DNA from: Campylobacter concisus
Lineage (GTDB): Bacteria > Campylobacterota > Campylobacteria > Campylobacterales > Campylobacteraceae
Direction: 5' to 3'
NCBI RefSeq assembly: GCF_003048905.1
Contig: NZ_PIRO01000001.1
Coordinates: forward strand, 868,001-932,000
DNA: 64,000 nucleotides
Positions 29,131 through 37,358 of this stretch are shown here, piece by piece. The stretch's first letter is position 1. The number at the start of each line of letters is the position of its first letter. Made by a program: the position numbers and the translations under genes. Under the pieces are notes generated by a model. The model saw only the letters and a program-made list of their open reading frames with translations. It had not been told where the DNA came from and ran no database searches.

Positions 29131-29474
29131 CCACTTCTTCTTAAACTAAAGTAAAATTTATAAAAAACCCTACTGAAAAGATCCTTGCCAAATTTCAGGC
29201 ATTGCTTAGCTTTGCTATTAAAAATGCAGTTACAATGCAGCGGACCTGCTAGTAAAAATGGATTTATATCAATGTGAAAAAATGTAAAATCATTTAAAAA
29301 TTTGCGTGTTTTTTGAAAATCGCTGATATGTTTTTTGCCGAGATTAATGAGCTTTATGCATGGGACAAGGCATCAGCGTTTTTCCTTTGTAGTGAATTTT
29401 TGTCGCATTATAAACGCTCTTTGCCAAATTTTTGTTTAAAGTTTGGGCGCTACTAAATTTCACGCCCAGAGTTT

Positions 29475-30971
29475 TTAGTCTTTTTTGCCTTTATTTAGAG
29501 ATTTTAGCTTAGCGTCCATATCAGCTGTAAGCATAGTAAAGACTTTGTTTGTAAGCTCCTGAGTTAGATCCTTTGCCTCTTGCATTGTCTTTTGGCTAAA
29601 TTCATTTAGGAGTTTGTCCGCTTTTTTCTTATCTTTTTTATAAAGCTTTACGTACTCATCTTCAAATTTAGCCTGTTTTACCGCCAACTCTTTTTCAAAT
29701 TTAGCGTAAGCCTCTTTAACCACTGGCGAATACTTCTCATAATCGGTCATCACAAGTGTTTGAAGCTTTCTATAAACCCAGTATATCGAAGTATCATCAG
29801 CGTCATAAGAGCCATCTGAGTAACCTTTTATAAAGCCATCAAGCCCCTCATAATACGGCAAATAAACGCTAAGATCAGCCATGCCAAGAGCTACGTAAGT
29901 CACACGGCCGATCTCTTTTGGTAGCCATGGGCGCACCTGCATGACGTGAGACTCGTATGTTCTAAAGACACTTATAGCGCGGTAGACGTTTTTCTTATCT
30001 TCATCTTTGCTGGCGTAGTTATCAAACGCAGTGCCGTTGTAGTGGGCTCTCATCGCAGCTTTTAGGTCTTCAACACTTAGTTTTTTCTCTGGTTTTAAAA
30101 ATACTGGAAATTTCTGACCATCGGCGAAGTCTTGTTTTAGACTTGGGTTAAACATGCTTTGAACCCAGCAAACGCGTGGGTAGTTGTAGGTCACATCCCT
30201 CTCATCGTCCCTTGTATAGGCCTTTGTAAAGTTAAATTCGCCATCTTTTGCAGGGTCGTAAGTTTTGTTGTCAATCGCAAATTTGATAACATCTTTTGCG
30301 CCCATGAAATTTGGATCATTCTCTTTATAAGCGTGAAGTCTGCCTTGGTTTGCAGTGACAAAGTACTCATCTTGTGGGATCTTTGAAGCGATCCATTTAT
30401 GGCCTGTACCTGTCTCAAAGTACCAAAGCTCGTTTGCATCGATAAATACCACGCCAAAGCCTTCTCCAGCGCCCTTTGTCTCTACTATCTCGCCAAGAAG
30501 CTTAACGCCCTCTTTTGCACTCTTCATACGTGGCAAAAGCACGTCTGGGATGTCATCCTCGGTGATGCCACTCTCTTCATTATATGGGTCGATCTTTAAA
30601 AGCTCATCTTTTGCGTAAATGGTCTCAGTGCCGCTTAGTCCAACCCCTGCCTCGTTGTAGCCAACTGCTCCATGAAGTTTTGTGTGCGAATTTGCAACAG
30701 TTGTATATCTCATACCATCTTTTGGAAGCGGATATGTAAAGTCATTTGCGCCGTCATGGGCTTTTGAGCTATGCATGCCAGTTTGGTTTTTCTTTGCCGG
30801 ATGGATTAAAAAGACTTGTGCCTTTACAGCCTTGCTGTCTGCACTCCTGGCGACTAACATAGAGCCATCGTTTGAAGCTTTATCTCCTACTAAAATAGTA
30901 GTGCATGCCAAGCTACTTGTGCCTAAAATCGCACTCATAGCGACGATTGATGCAATAATTTTGCCTTTCAT
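29475..30971 (-). CDS. Exported C69-family dipeptidase
   Basis: The start is set at the ATG at 30971, preceded by AAAGGAG at good spacing; a longer frame from 31019 would place 16 residues before the signal peptide. The 498-residue protein has a Sec signal (MKGKIIASIVAMSAILGTSSLA) directly followed by CTTILVGDKAS. Cys23 is therefore the expected N-terminal nucleophile of an Ntn-type C69 peptidase. Further landmarks are ARSADSKAVKAQVF, GVGLSGTETIYA and GEGFGVVFIDANELWYFETGTGHKW. It probably hydrolyses dipeptides in the periplasm. Terminal residues are Lys-rich. Confidence 0.85.
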   Translation of the reverse strand: MKGKIIASIVAMSAILGTSSLACTTILVGDKASNDGSMLVARSADSKAVKAQVFLIHPAKKNQTGMHSSKAHDGANDFTYPLPKDGMRYTTVANSHTKLHGAVGYNEAGVGLSGTETIYAKDELLKIDPYNEESGITEDDIPDVLLPRMKSAKEGVKLLGEIVETKGAGEGFGVVFIDANELWYFETGTGHKWIASKIPQDEYFVTANQGRLHAYKENDPNFMGAKDVIKFAIDNKTYDPAKDGEFNFTKAYTRDDERDVTYNYPRVCWVQSMFNPSLKQDFADGQKFPVFLKPEKKLSVEDLKAAMRAHYNGTAFDNYASKDEDKKNVYRAISVFRTYESHVMQVRPWLPKEIGRVTYVALGMADLSVYLPYYEGLDGFIKGYSDGSYDADDTSIYWVYRKLQTLVMTDYEKYSPVVKEAYAKFEKELAVKQAKFEDEYVKLYKKDKKKADKLLNEFSQKTMQEAKDLTQELTNKVFTMLTADMDAKLKSLNKGKKD

Positions 30972-31172
30972 TTTTACTCCTTTAGTAAAATAAAATTTCT
31001 TCATGTGATTATACGCCAAATTTAATAAATTAGTTCCATATTTTAAAACTTTTTTAAGTTAAATGTAAATTTATTGCAAATTTTGCCTAAGTGAAATTTA
31101 AATTTTCTAAAGGATTTTTCGCTATAATCCAAAACTTACGCAATTGCGTATAAAATTTCAAAAAGGATTAGC

Positions 31173-31364
31173 ATGCCAAAGATGAAAACCGTTCGCGGTG
31201 CTGCTAAGCGCTTTAAAGTAGGTAAAAATAAGATAAAAAGAGGCTCTGCTTTTAGAAGCCATATCTTAACAAAAAAACCTACTAAGCGTATGAGAGACCT
31301 TCGTGGCCCACACTATGTGGATAGCACAAACGTCTCAGCCGTTCGCAAAATGCTCGGCGTATAA
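31173..31364 (+). CDS. rpmI: 50S ribosomal protein L35
   Basis: The 63-residue basic protein begins [19 protein letters not shown] and ends [21 protein letters not shown], standard for L35. AAAAAGGAT lies 6 bases before the ATG. It is followed by rplT 99 bases downstream. infC is not upstream, which is common in Campylobacter. Confidence 0.95.
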   Translation: MPKMKTVRGAAKRFKVGKNKIKRGSAFRSHILTKKPTKRMRDLRGPHYVDSTNVSAVRKMLGV

Positions 31365-31375
31365 AGTAGCGTAGA

Positions 31376-31440
31376 TTTAAGTTTTTGACAAAAAGTCATT
31401 CAAACTCCCCCAAATTTAGGGGCAAGACTCACTTAGTGAG
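31376..31440 (+). promoter_or_regulatory. Hairpins in the rpmI-rplT spacer
   Basis: The spacer contains CCCC-AAATTTA-GGGG (within 31403-31421) and CTCAC-TTA-GTGAG (31428-31440), just before the rplT ribosome site. In other bacteria L20 represses its operon by binding mRNA structures near this place, so these could be the L20 site. That role is an inference; neither hairpin has a terminator T-run. Confidence 0.4.
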
Positions 31441-31463
31441 CGCCAATTTGTAAAAGGATAAAT

Positions 31464-31820
31464 ATGGCAAGAGTAAAAACAGGCGTAGTTAGAAGAAGAC
31501 GCCATAAGAAAGTTTTAAAGCTAGCACGTGGCTTTTTCAGTGCTAGACATAAACACTTTAGAAAAGCTAAAGAGCAACTAGAGAGAAGTTTAGTTTATGC
31601 ATATCGCGACAGACGTCAGAAAAAACGTGATTTTAGACGTTTATGGATCGTTCGTATCAATGCAGCTTGCAGACTAAACGACATTAGCTATTCAAGATTT
31701 ATCAACGGCTTAAACAAAGCTAAGATCGAACTTGATAGAAAAATTTTAGCTGATCTAGCTATGAATGACGCGAAGGCATTTGCGGCACTTGCAAAACAAG
31801 CAAAAGATGCTTTGAAATAA
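31464..31820 (+). CDS. rplT: 50S ribosomal protein L20
   Basis: The 118-residue protein begins [20 protein letters not shown] and has [16 protein letters not shown] and [20 protein letters not shown], the L20 signature. AAAAGGATAA precedes the ATG. L20 binds 23S rRNA early in 50S assembly and often autoregulates. It ends just before a strong terminator. Confidence 0.96.
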   Translation: MARVKTGVVRRRRHKKVLKLARGFFSARHKHFRKAKEQLERSLVYAYRDRRQKKRDFRRLWIVRINAACRLNDISYSRFINGLNKAKIELDRKILADLAMNDAKAFAALAKQAKDALK

Positions 31821-31828
31821 CACCTTTT

Positions 31829-31857
31829 CTCCGCTTCGGCGGAGATCTTCTTTTTTT
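31829..31857 (+). terminator. Rho-independent terminator of rpmI-rplT
   Basis: Stem CTCCGC / GCGGAG with a stable TTCG tetraloop, followed by ATCTTC and seven T. It starts 8 bases after the rplT stop. The next 196 bases are AT-rich without a gene. Confidence 0.92.
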
Positions 31858-32053
31858 AAATTACTATCAAATTTTTATCAAAATTTATTTTTAAGTTTTT
31901 TAATTAGTTATTTTGTATTCAAAATTTAAATAATTGCCACTATAAAATTTTACCTCATCAGCTAGGTGCAAATTTAGTAATATAAATTTGAAAAATTTGC
32001 TTATCATTAATAGCCAAACTAGCCAAGAGCAAGTATAAAACTCACCCTAAAAG

Positions 32054-32797
32054 CTAAATTTCAATACTCGTATCAAAACAGTGTTTCACCGCTCCGCTAA
32101 ATAAAATTTTGCCGTTTTCTAGTCTAAGACCAAGCTCCTCGCCGCTTTTTGGATAGACTTTTAGGCATTGCGCTGCGTTTAAATTTAAAGTAGCGCCGTA
32201 AAAGCAAGCCGCCATGCCAGTGCCACAAGCTAGCGTCTCGTCCTCCACGCCCCTTTCGTAGGTTCTCACCTTTAAAACTTCGCCCTCAAATTTGGCTAAA
32301 TTTACATTTGCATTGTATTTTTGACGAAGCGCCCTGCACTCTTTGACGTCAAATTCCTCTAAATTTTGTGTGAAATTTACAAGATGTGGCACGCCAGTAT
32401 CGTAAAAATACCAAGTTTTGCTGTTTTCATTTAATGGCTCGCTTAAAATCTTTGGACTTGTTAGCACAACCTCGACGCACTCACCTTTCACATTTGCCAT
32501 CACCTCGCCGCTACCAGTTAGCAGAGCAAATTCGCTTGAACTTACAAGGTCGTTTAGATAGGCATATCTAGCAGCCGCACGCGAGCCGTTGCCACACATC
32601 GCAGCGTAGCTTCCATCGCTGTTGTAAAACTCCCATTTCACGCCCTTTTCGTAAGGCAAAAGCACGATGAGCCCATCAGCTCCCACGCCGTTCGTTCGGC
32701 TGCAAATTTGCCTTGCTAGCTCGCTTCTATCTTTGTTCAAAAATGTATGAAATATGACAAAATCATTGCCACTAGCGTTGTACTTTGAAACTTGCAT
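32054..32797 (-). CDS. dapF: Diaminopimelate epimerase
   Basis: The 247-residue protein has both catalytic-cysteine motifs: YNASGNDFVIFH at the N-terminus with AAMCGNGSRAAA, and later ETLACGTGMAACFYGA. GVPHLVNF lies between them. It converts LL- to meso-diaminopimelate for lysine and peptidoglycan. AAGGAAAAATA precedes the ATG. At 247 residues it is slightly shorter than the usual 270-280. coaE lies 47 bases upstream on the same strand. Confidence 0.93.
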   Translation of the reverse strand: MQVSKYNASGNDFVIFHTFLNKDRSELARQICSRTNGVGADGLIVLLPYEKGVKWEFYNSDGSYAAMCGNGSRAAARYAYLNDLVSSSEFALLTGSGEVMANVKGECVEVVLTSPKILSEPLNENSKTWYFYDTGVPHLVNFTQNLEEFDVKECRALRQKYNANVNLAKFEGEVLKVRTYERGVEDETLACGTGMAACFYGATLNLNAAQCLKVYPKSGEELGLRLENGKILFSGAVKHCFDTSIEI

Positions 32798-32844
32798 TAT
32801 TTTTCCTTTAAAATTGCTCTACTTTTTGCCAAATTTATATAAAA

Positions 32845-33480
32845 CTAGCCACAAATTTGCCTTAGAAATTTCTCTAGTTCTTGCTCTAAATTTTCTTTAT
32901 CGCCACTATTATCTATTATAAAATTTGCTTTTTTTCGCTTTTGCTCGATATCCATCTGAAGCTCCACTCTTACTTTTGCTTCTTCTAAACTTAGACCATT
33001 TCGGCTCATTAAGCGGCTTAGCAAAAGCTCTTTTGGCGCATAGATCACAGCTATATTTTTAAACTCAGCGTAGCGATCCTCTTTTTCAAAAAATAAAGGG
33101 ATATCTACAAAATAAACCTGCCCCAAGCACTCAAGCTTCGTAGCGCGAGATAAAATTTCTTCCTTTATCTTTGGATGCAAAATTTGCTCTAAAATTTTTA
33201 ATTTTTTTGGATCATTAAAAACAATGACACCAAGTTTTTGACGATCGATCTTGCCAGCTTCATCTAAAATTTGCTCTCCAAAAAATTCCACTATCTCACA
33301 TTTACAAATTTCAAGCTGCTCGTGAGCGATGAGGTCCGCATCTATCACGCTAAAACCTCGCTCTTTTAGTAAATTTACAACCGTGCTTTTGCCGCTAGCG
33401 ATCGAGCCTGTGATGACGTAGGCGTTTGGAAATTTCTGCAAACTCGCTCCATTTTTGAAAATTGATGACAATTTTAGCAA
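32845..33480 (-). CDS. coaE: Dephospho-CoA kinase
   Basis: The protein has P-loop VITGSIASGKSTVVNLL, then VIDADLIAHEQL and FVDIPLFFEKEDRYAEF, the CoaE landmarks. It phosphorylates dephospho-CoA in the last step of CoA synthesis. The start is uncertain. A TTG at 33480 gives 211 residues, but an in-frame TTG at 33441 (LQKFPNAYVITG) is preceded by GGAG at good spacing and gives the more usual length of about 198. No in-frame ATG is available before the P-loop. Confidence 0.88.
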   Translation of the reverse strand: MLKLSSIFKNGASLQKFPNAYVITGSIASGKSTVVNLLKERGFSVIDADLIAHEQLEICKCEIVEFFGEQILDEAGKIDRQKLGVIVFNDPKKLKILEQILHPKIKEEILSRATKLECLGQVYFVDIPLFFEKEDRYAEFKNIAVIYAPKELLLSRLMSRNGLSLEEAKVRVELQMDIEQKRKKANFIIDNSGDKENLEQELEKFLRQICG

Positions 33481-33521
33481 CTTTTGGCTAAAGTTTTAAA
33501 AAATTACAAAAAAGGTCAAAG

Positions 33522-34505
33522 ATGATAAGCTATAAAGATGCTGGAGTGGATATAGATGCTGGAAATAGCTTTGTTGAGGCGATAAAGCCTTTCGTAAAGT
33601 CTACACAAACACCAAACGTTATAGGTGGCATTGGGTCATTTTCAGGAGCGGTCAGACTACCAAGCGGATATAAAAATCCAGCCATTTTGGGAGCGACTGA
33701 TGGCGTTGGCACGAAGCTTCGCCTAGCTATTGATGCTAAGAAATTTGACGGTGTGGGCGAGGATCTAGTCGCAATGTGCGTAAATGATCTCATCTGCAAC
33801 TTCGCTACACCACTCTTTTTCCTTGATTACTACGCGACAGCAAAGCTTGAGATAGAGAGTGCCAAAGAGGTGGTAAAAAGCATCGCAAATGGCTGCAAAA
33901 AGGCGCAATGCGCACTTATTGGCGGTGAGACAGCCGAGATGCCATCGATGTATGAAAAAGGCGACTTTGACCTTGCTGGATTTGCCGTTGGTATCGCTGA
34001 GGCTGATGAGATCGACAGAAGCAAATTTGTAAAATCTGGTGACGTTTTAGTCGCGCTTCCAAGTAGCGGCCTGCACTCAAATGGCTTCTCTCTTGCAAGA
34101 AAAGTAGTTAGCGAGCTTGGACTAAAATTTGATGAAAAAGTAGGTGAGCGAAAGCTTATCGACGTGCTTCTTGAGCCAACTAGAATTTACGTGAGCGACT
34201 TTTTAAGATTAAAAGATAAGATTACGGCAATGGCTCACATCACCGGTGGTGGCATAGTTGAAAACTTACCTCGAGTCTTTCCTGCTGGACTTGGTGCGAA
34301 GGTGCAAAAAAGTGCTGTAAAAACGCCTGAAATTTTTAAAATCCTCGCTCAAAAAGTAGAAGAAAGCGAGATGATGAGGACTTTTAACATGGGCGTTGGT
34401 ATGATATTAGTTGTGCCAAAAGAAAACGTTGACGCTGTCCTAGCTAGCAGCGATGGCTACGTGATCGGCGAAGTAGTAAATGGCAAAGGTGTAGAGCTAA
34501 TTTAA
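33522..34505 (+). CDS. purM: Phosphoribosylformylglycinamidine cyclo-ligase (AIR synthetase)
   Basis: The 327-residue protein has SYKDAGVDIDAGNSFVEAIKPFV, then LGATDGVGTKLRLAID, VAMCVNDLICNFATPLFFLDYYATAKL and ALIGGETAEMPSMY. MAHITGGGIVENLPRVFP follows. All are standard PurM. It closes the imidazole ring of purines using ATP. It overlaps the next small gene by 1 base, and diverges from coaE across a 41-base gap. Confidence 0.95.
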   Translation: MISYKDAGVDIDAGNSFVEAIKPFVKSTQTPNVIGGIGSFSGAVRLPSGYKNPAILGATDGVGTKLRLAIDAKKFDGVGEDLVAMCVNDLICNFATPLFFLDYYATAKLEIESAKEVVKSIANGCKKAQCALIGGETAEMPSMYEKGDFDLAGFAVGIAEADEIDRSKFVKSGDVLVALPSSGLHSNGFSLARKVVSELGLKFDEKVGERKLIDVLLEPTRIYVSDFLRLKDKITAMAHITGGGIVENLPRVFPAGLGAKVQKSAVKTPEIFKILAQKVEESEMMRTFNMGVGMILVVPKENVDAVLASSDGYVIGEVVNGKGVELI

Positions 34506-34762
34506 TGCAAGAAAATAGCAAAAAATGCTTGCTAAAAACCGAAAATAAGAGCTTTTTTGATCTTAGTATTTATGAATATATAGGCTGTTTTGGTGTACTA
34601 GAAAGCGATATCAAAAAACTTGATCTCTATAATCACTGGTGCAAAGTCTCACGTGCCTCTACTATGCTCTGCGTCACGCATGATAATGGCGAGAGTGACA
34701 ACCTAGTCTATCTATACGACTGGGAGAAATTTAGCCGTATCTACATAAATACAGGAAATTGA
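34505..34762 (+). CDS. Small protein of unknown function
   Basis: This 85-residue frame (MQENSKKCLLKTENKSFFDL...) starts at the last base of purM and ends 1 base before the RDD gene, so it is almost certainly translated by coupling. It has three Cys and many Tyr/Trp residues, with no signal peptide or membrane segment. I do not recognise a family. Its place between purM and a membrane protein says little about its role. Confidence 0.6.
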   Translation: MQENSKKCLLKTENKSFFDLSIYEYIGCFGVLESDIKKLDLYNHWCKVSRASTMLCVTHDNGESDNLVYLYDWEKFSRIYINTGN

Positions 34763-34763
34763 G

Positions 34764-35186
34764 TTGGCAAAGCAAAAGGCAAAAATCGCACCTGTTTGGG
34801 CTAGAGCAAAGGCCTTCGTTATCGATCTTTTTATCATCGGTATGCCGATATTTTATGCGATAACATATCTTGTGCTTGATGGCAAAGAGGCGTTTTTGCA
34901 TAACCAAATTGCTATTTTTAGTGCAAATAGCTTGATCTCACTTATAATGTGCCTTTTTTTTAGCATAAAAGCACAAACTCCAGGCTACAAAGCACAAGAA
35001 ATTTATCTAATAAACCTAAAAACCGGTAGAAAACTAAGCTTTTTTCACACCATCTTGCGCCAAATTTGCTTTGCCTTTGCTGGCTTTAGCATACTTGGAC
35101 TTTGCCTTTGTTTCTTTAGAAAAGATAAACTAAATCTGCACGACATCATCACTCACTCAGCTGCCGTGCAAAGATCAGAGGGATAA
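34764..35186 (+). CDS. RDD-family membrane protein
   Basis: The 140-residue protein starts at a TTG (34764). It has APVWARAKAFVIDLFIIGMPI with the first Arg-Asp pair, three hydrophobic segments (about 17-40, 48-66, 100-120), TPGYKAQEIYLINLKTGRKLSF and ending DKLNLHDIITHSAAVQR. These are the RDD family features; function is mostly unknown, with a few linked to ion transport. It follows purM and the small gene in a compact set. Confidence 0.82.
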   Translation: MAKQKAKIAPVWARAKAFVIDLFIIGMPIFYAITYLVLDGKEAFLHNQIAIFSANSLISLIMCLFFSIKAQTPGYKAQEIYLINLKTGRKLSFFHTILRQICFAFAGFSILGLCLCFFRKDKLNLHDIITHSAAVQRSEG

Positions 35187-35189
35187 ATT

Positions 35190-35924
35190 TTACTTCGCTC
35201 CATGCCAAAGTAGGCGATTTTTACCAAGTTTTGTATCTATGCTCTCTTTTATGATAGAGCAAATATACTCTTTTGAAAGTTGTATAGACTCCTCTAAGCT
35301 CTTGCCCTTTGCTAAAAAGCAAGCAAGTGCAGTTGAGAAGCTACAACCAGTTCCACTCATTACAAGCGGATTAACAAGTGGGGTCTTAAAATTTCTTAGC
35401 GAACCATCTTTTTTATAAAGTGTGTCTATACTGCTATCTTCGCTGATATGTTTCTTTACGATAACATCACAAGGCAAATCTTTATAATCATCACCAAAAA
35501 GTACATTTACCTCATCTAAATTTGGAGTAGTTACCGTTGCTAAGCTCATTAGCTCTTTTAGTTTTGCCACCGCACTATCTTTTATAAGCTTATGTCCGCT
35601 TTTTGAGACGCAAACTGGATCAAGCACTACTTTGGTATTTTGAGCTAGTAAAAACTCACGCACCACCTCCATGATCTCCTCACTAAATAACATGCCTATC
35701 TTAATCGCATCAAAGCTAAATTCTTCCGCAAGCGTATTTAGCTGATCTTTGACAAAACTAGGCTCTAAGCAAACCACGCTTTTTACGGCATCCGTAGTCT
35801 CAGCGACCAAAGAAGTTACCGCTGTTGCACTATAACAATTAAACCTAGCACATGTTTTTATATCTGCTTGAAGCCCAGCTGTGCCACTATTACAAGAGCC
35901 TGCGATGATTAGAATTTTTTTCAT
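35190..35924 (-). CDS. thiD: Hydroxymethylpyrimidine (phosphate) kinase
   Basis: The 244-residue ribokinase-fold protein starts KKILIIAGSCNSGTAGLQADIKTCARFNCY and has VVLDPVCVSKSGHKLI, TTPNLDEVNVLFGD and NPLVMSGTGCSFSTALACFLAKG with the anion hole and catalytic Asp region. It phosphorylates HMP for thiamine synthesis. Two substitutions stand out: the usual GSDSSGGAG is GSCNSGTAG, and the catalytic GTGD reads GTGC. The latter Cys at the general-base position is also seen in some ThiD proteins. It converges with the RDD gene. Confidence 0.82.
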   Translation of the reverse strand: MKKILIIAGSCNSGTAGLQADIKTCARFNCYSATAVTSLVAETTDAVKSVVCLEPSFVKDQLNTLAEEFSFDAIKIGMLFSEEIMEVVREFLLAQNTKVVLDPVCVSKSGHKLIKDSAVAKLKELMSLATVTTPNLDEVNVLFGDDYKDLPCDVIVKKHISEDSSIDTLYKKDGSLRNFKTPLVNPLVMSGTGCSFSTALACFLAKGKSLEESIQLSKEYICSIIKESIDTKLGKNRLLWHGAK

Positions 35925-36016
35925 CGTTTTCCTTTGAAATTTTTAGCTTATTATAGAGGATATTATATAAATTTGAGTTTTTTAAAACAGAAGAAATTTG
36001 AGCAAAAAGCTCAAAT

Positions 36017-36586
36017 TTATGAAAGTTTATTGAAGTCGTTATCGATATCTATATATATCGTAGTTGCGTTAAGATTTGTATGTTCAAAGCTAGGATCTAC
36101 CTGCTTATCGCTCTCTTTATGTTCATTCATTTTAGCTAAAAGATCATCTTCTCTTAATCCATGCTCATTTGCTAAATTTGGATCTATTTCATTAAAACTA
36201 ATATTTACGCTAGCCTCATCATTTGGCTCTTCTTGCTCTAAATTGGTTGCACTAAGGATATCATCTACTTTTTCATTTATATGATCTAAAATCGATACAT
36301 AATCATTGCCAAGAAGCGCTTTAAACAATGCGTCAGTATCTATGCTAGACTCGCCAACATCATCGCTTACTACGCTACTGTCTAGCCAAAGAGTATCGTA
36401 TCCGTTTATTGATATATCTTGTCCATCATTTGCAGTGATTGTAATGCTTGAGCTTTCACTCTCGCCCTTTATAGCCTCTCCGATATATACTTTATCATTT
36501 ACGTCTAAAACTCTTACATGATCATTTTGGTCTATCGCTATAACATCAGATGAAACACTTTTAACTATACCAGCTACTGCTGCCAT
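36017..36586 (-). CDS. Stand-alone retention-module-like protein
   Basis: The 189-residue protein aligns over residues 1-110 with the first 100 residues of the two giant repeat proteins. AGIVKSVSSDVIAIDQND parallels AGVVKSINGGIARALNDL, and ITITANDGQDISINGYDTLWLD parallels VTITQTDGKDITLIGKDTLTLD. It lacks repeats and the type I secretion C-terminus; the rest is acidic with no known domain. It has no Sec signal. AAGGA precedes the ATG. In LapA-type adhesins this module holds the protein in the outer membrane secretion pore; a free-standing copy might compete for or plug that pore (inference). Confidence 0.7.
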   Translation of the reverse strand: MAAVAGIVKSVSSDVIAIDQNDHVRVLDVNDKVYIGEAIKGESESSSITITANDGQDISINGYDTLWLDSSVVSDDVGESSIDTDALFKALLGNDYVSILDHINEKVDDILSATNLEQEEPNDEASVNISFNEIDPNLANEHGLREDDLLAKMNEHKESDKQVDPSFEHTNLNATTIYIDIDNDFNKLS

Positions 36587-36613
36587 CTTTATTCCTTATT
36601 TTTATTTGTCGGT

Positions 36614-36658
36614 ATTTTAGTATATTTAATTACTTTTGTATATTGTACTATGGTACAA
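36614..36658 (-). promoter_or_regulatory. Promoter with inverted-repeat operator
   Basis: Reading the minus strand: TTGTAC-CATA-GTACAA (36643-36658), then -35 TATACA (36637-36642), 17 bases, -10 TAAAAT (36614-36619). The inverted repeat directly abuts the -35, as expected for an activator contacting RNA polymerase, or a repressor. The same arrangement stands before both giant repeat genes. Confidence 0.7.
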
Positions 36659-36676
36659 GGTAGCGATAATTCTAAA

Positions 36677-37357
36677 TCATTCAGATTTTGTGATTAAAAT
36701 ATATCCACTCTCACTGATATTTTTAAATTTCACACCAAGCTCACGCTTTAGACGAAGTATCACATTTTGGATAGCCGCCTTGCTAACATCGCTCTCATAG
36801 ACAAATTCTTCTATCATCTCATAAGTAACTAGCTTATTTAGATTATAAGCAAAGAGCCAAAATATCTTATTTTGCAAAAAACTAAGATAAATTTCAATGC
36901 CGTTTTTATAAATTTTCTCTCTTTTTAAATTTATACTCACCTCATCGCTTAAATAAACTAGCTTTTCATCTCGTTCAAAACTTAAACTAATAAGCATTGC
37001 TCTAAGATCCTTCATATCAATAGGCTTTTTTAAAAAAAGCATCGCCCCTTCCTCCATGCTTTTTATCAAATTTTCATCACTATCATAAGAGGTAAAGACG
37101 ATAAATTTTTGGTGCGGCTTTGTACGTTTCATCTCATTCATCATCTCAAAGCCATTAAGCACTGGCATGTGAATATCGCTCATCACAATATCAAAGCCTT
37201 GCTTTTTAAATTTTTCCACGCCATCTTGTCCATTGCAAGCACCAATTACCTGTTCACAATAAGGTTTAAGCCCGCTAATAATAAGCTCTCTTGCCATATC
37301 ATCATCTTCAACTACCAAGACGGACGTCTTTTTTAAAATTTCTAAGACTTCTTGCAT
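36677..37357 (-). CDS. OmpR-family response regulator
   Basis: The 226-residue protein has a receiver domain: VLVVEDDDMAREL, the phosphoacceptor Asp61 in DIVMSDIHMPVLNGF, Thr in VFTSYDS and Lys in LFLKKPID. A C-terminal winged helix follows (YLSFLQNKIFWLFAYNLNKLVTYEMIEEFVY, AAIQNVILRLKRELG). It starts 1 base from the end of the histidine kinase gene, so they form a two-gene unit. Its stop is 18 bases from the inverted repeat before the retention-module gene. It is the nearest candidate regulator of that site. Confidence 0.9.
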   Translation of the reverse strand: MQEVLEILKKTSVLVVEDDDMARELIISGLKPYCEQVIGACNGQDGVEKFKKQGFDIVMSDIHMPVLNGFEMMNEMKRTKPHQKFIVFTSYDSDENLIKSMEEGAMLFLKKPIDMKDLRAMLISLSFERDEKLVYLSDEVSINLKREKIYKNGIEIYLSFLQNKIFWLFAYNLNKLVTYEMIEEFVYESDVSKAAIQNVILRLKRELGVKFKNISESGYILITKSE

Positions 37358-37358
37358 T

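Larger units (their letters stand above)
28940..29474. other. Long intergenic region with GC-rich structured island
   Basis: About 535 bases separate metE from the C69 peptidase gene; both genes run on the minus strand. Bases 29005-29130 are clearly more GC-rich than the flanks and hold a strong hairpin and a 41-codon minus-strand frame. Bases 29131-29330 are AT-rich with no gene. A plus-strand frame of 42 residues (29328-29456, ATG start) has no recognisable features or good ribosome site. The metE promoter should lie here, but no clear match was found. No SAM or cobalamin riboswitch was recognised. Confidence 0.5.

Noticed and set aside
29328-29456. Plus-strand 42-residue frame starting MFFAEINELYAWDKASAFF
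   Set aside because: No ribosome-binding site, no family and not linked to a neighbour; its length is expected by chance.
28940-29474. Possible riboswitch (SAM or cobalamin) before metE
   Set aside because: No conserved riboswitch core could be recognised. The hairpins seen are simple stem-loops, and are reported only as structure.
31020-31172. Absence of infC before rpmI as a sign of rearrangement
   Set aside because: The separation of infC from rpmI-rplT is normal in Campylobacter.
35190-35924. thiD as a broken gene because GSDSSGGAG reads GSCNSGTAG
   Set aside because: The frame is full length, and the substrate and C-terminal GTGC motifs are kept. The changes look like family variation.
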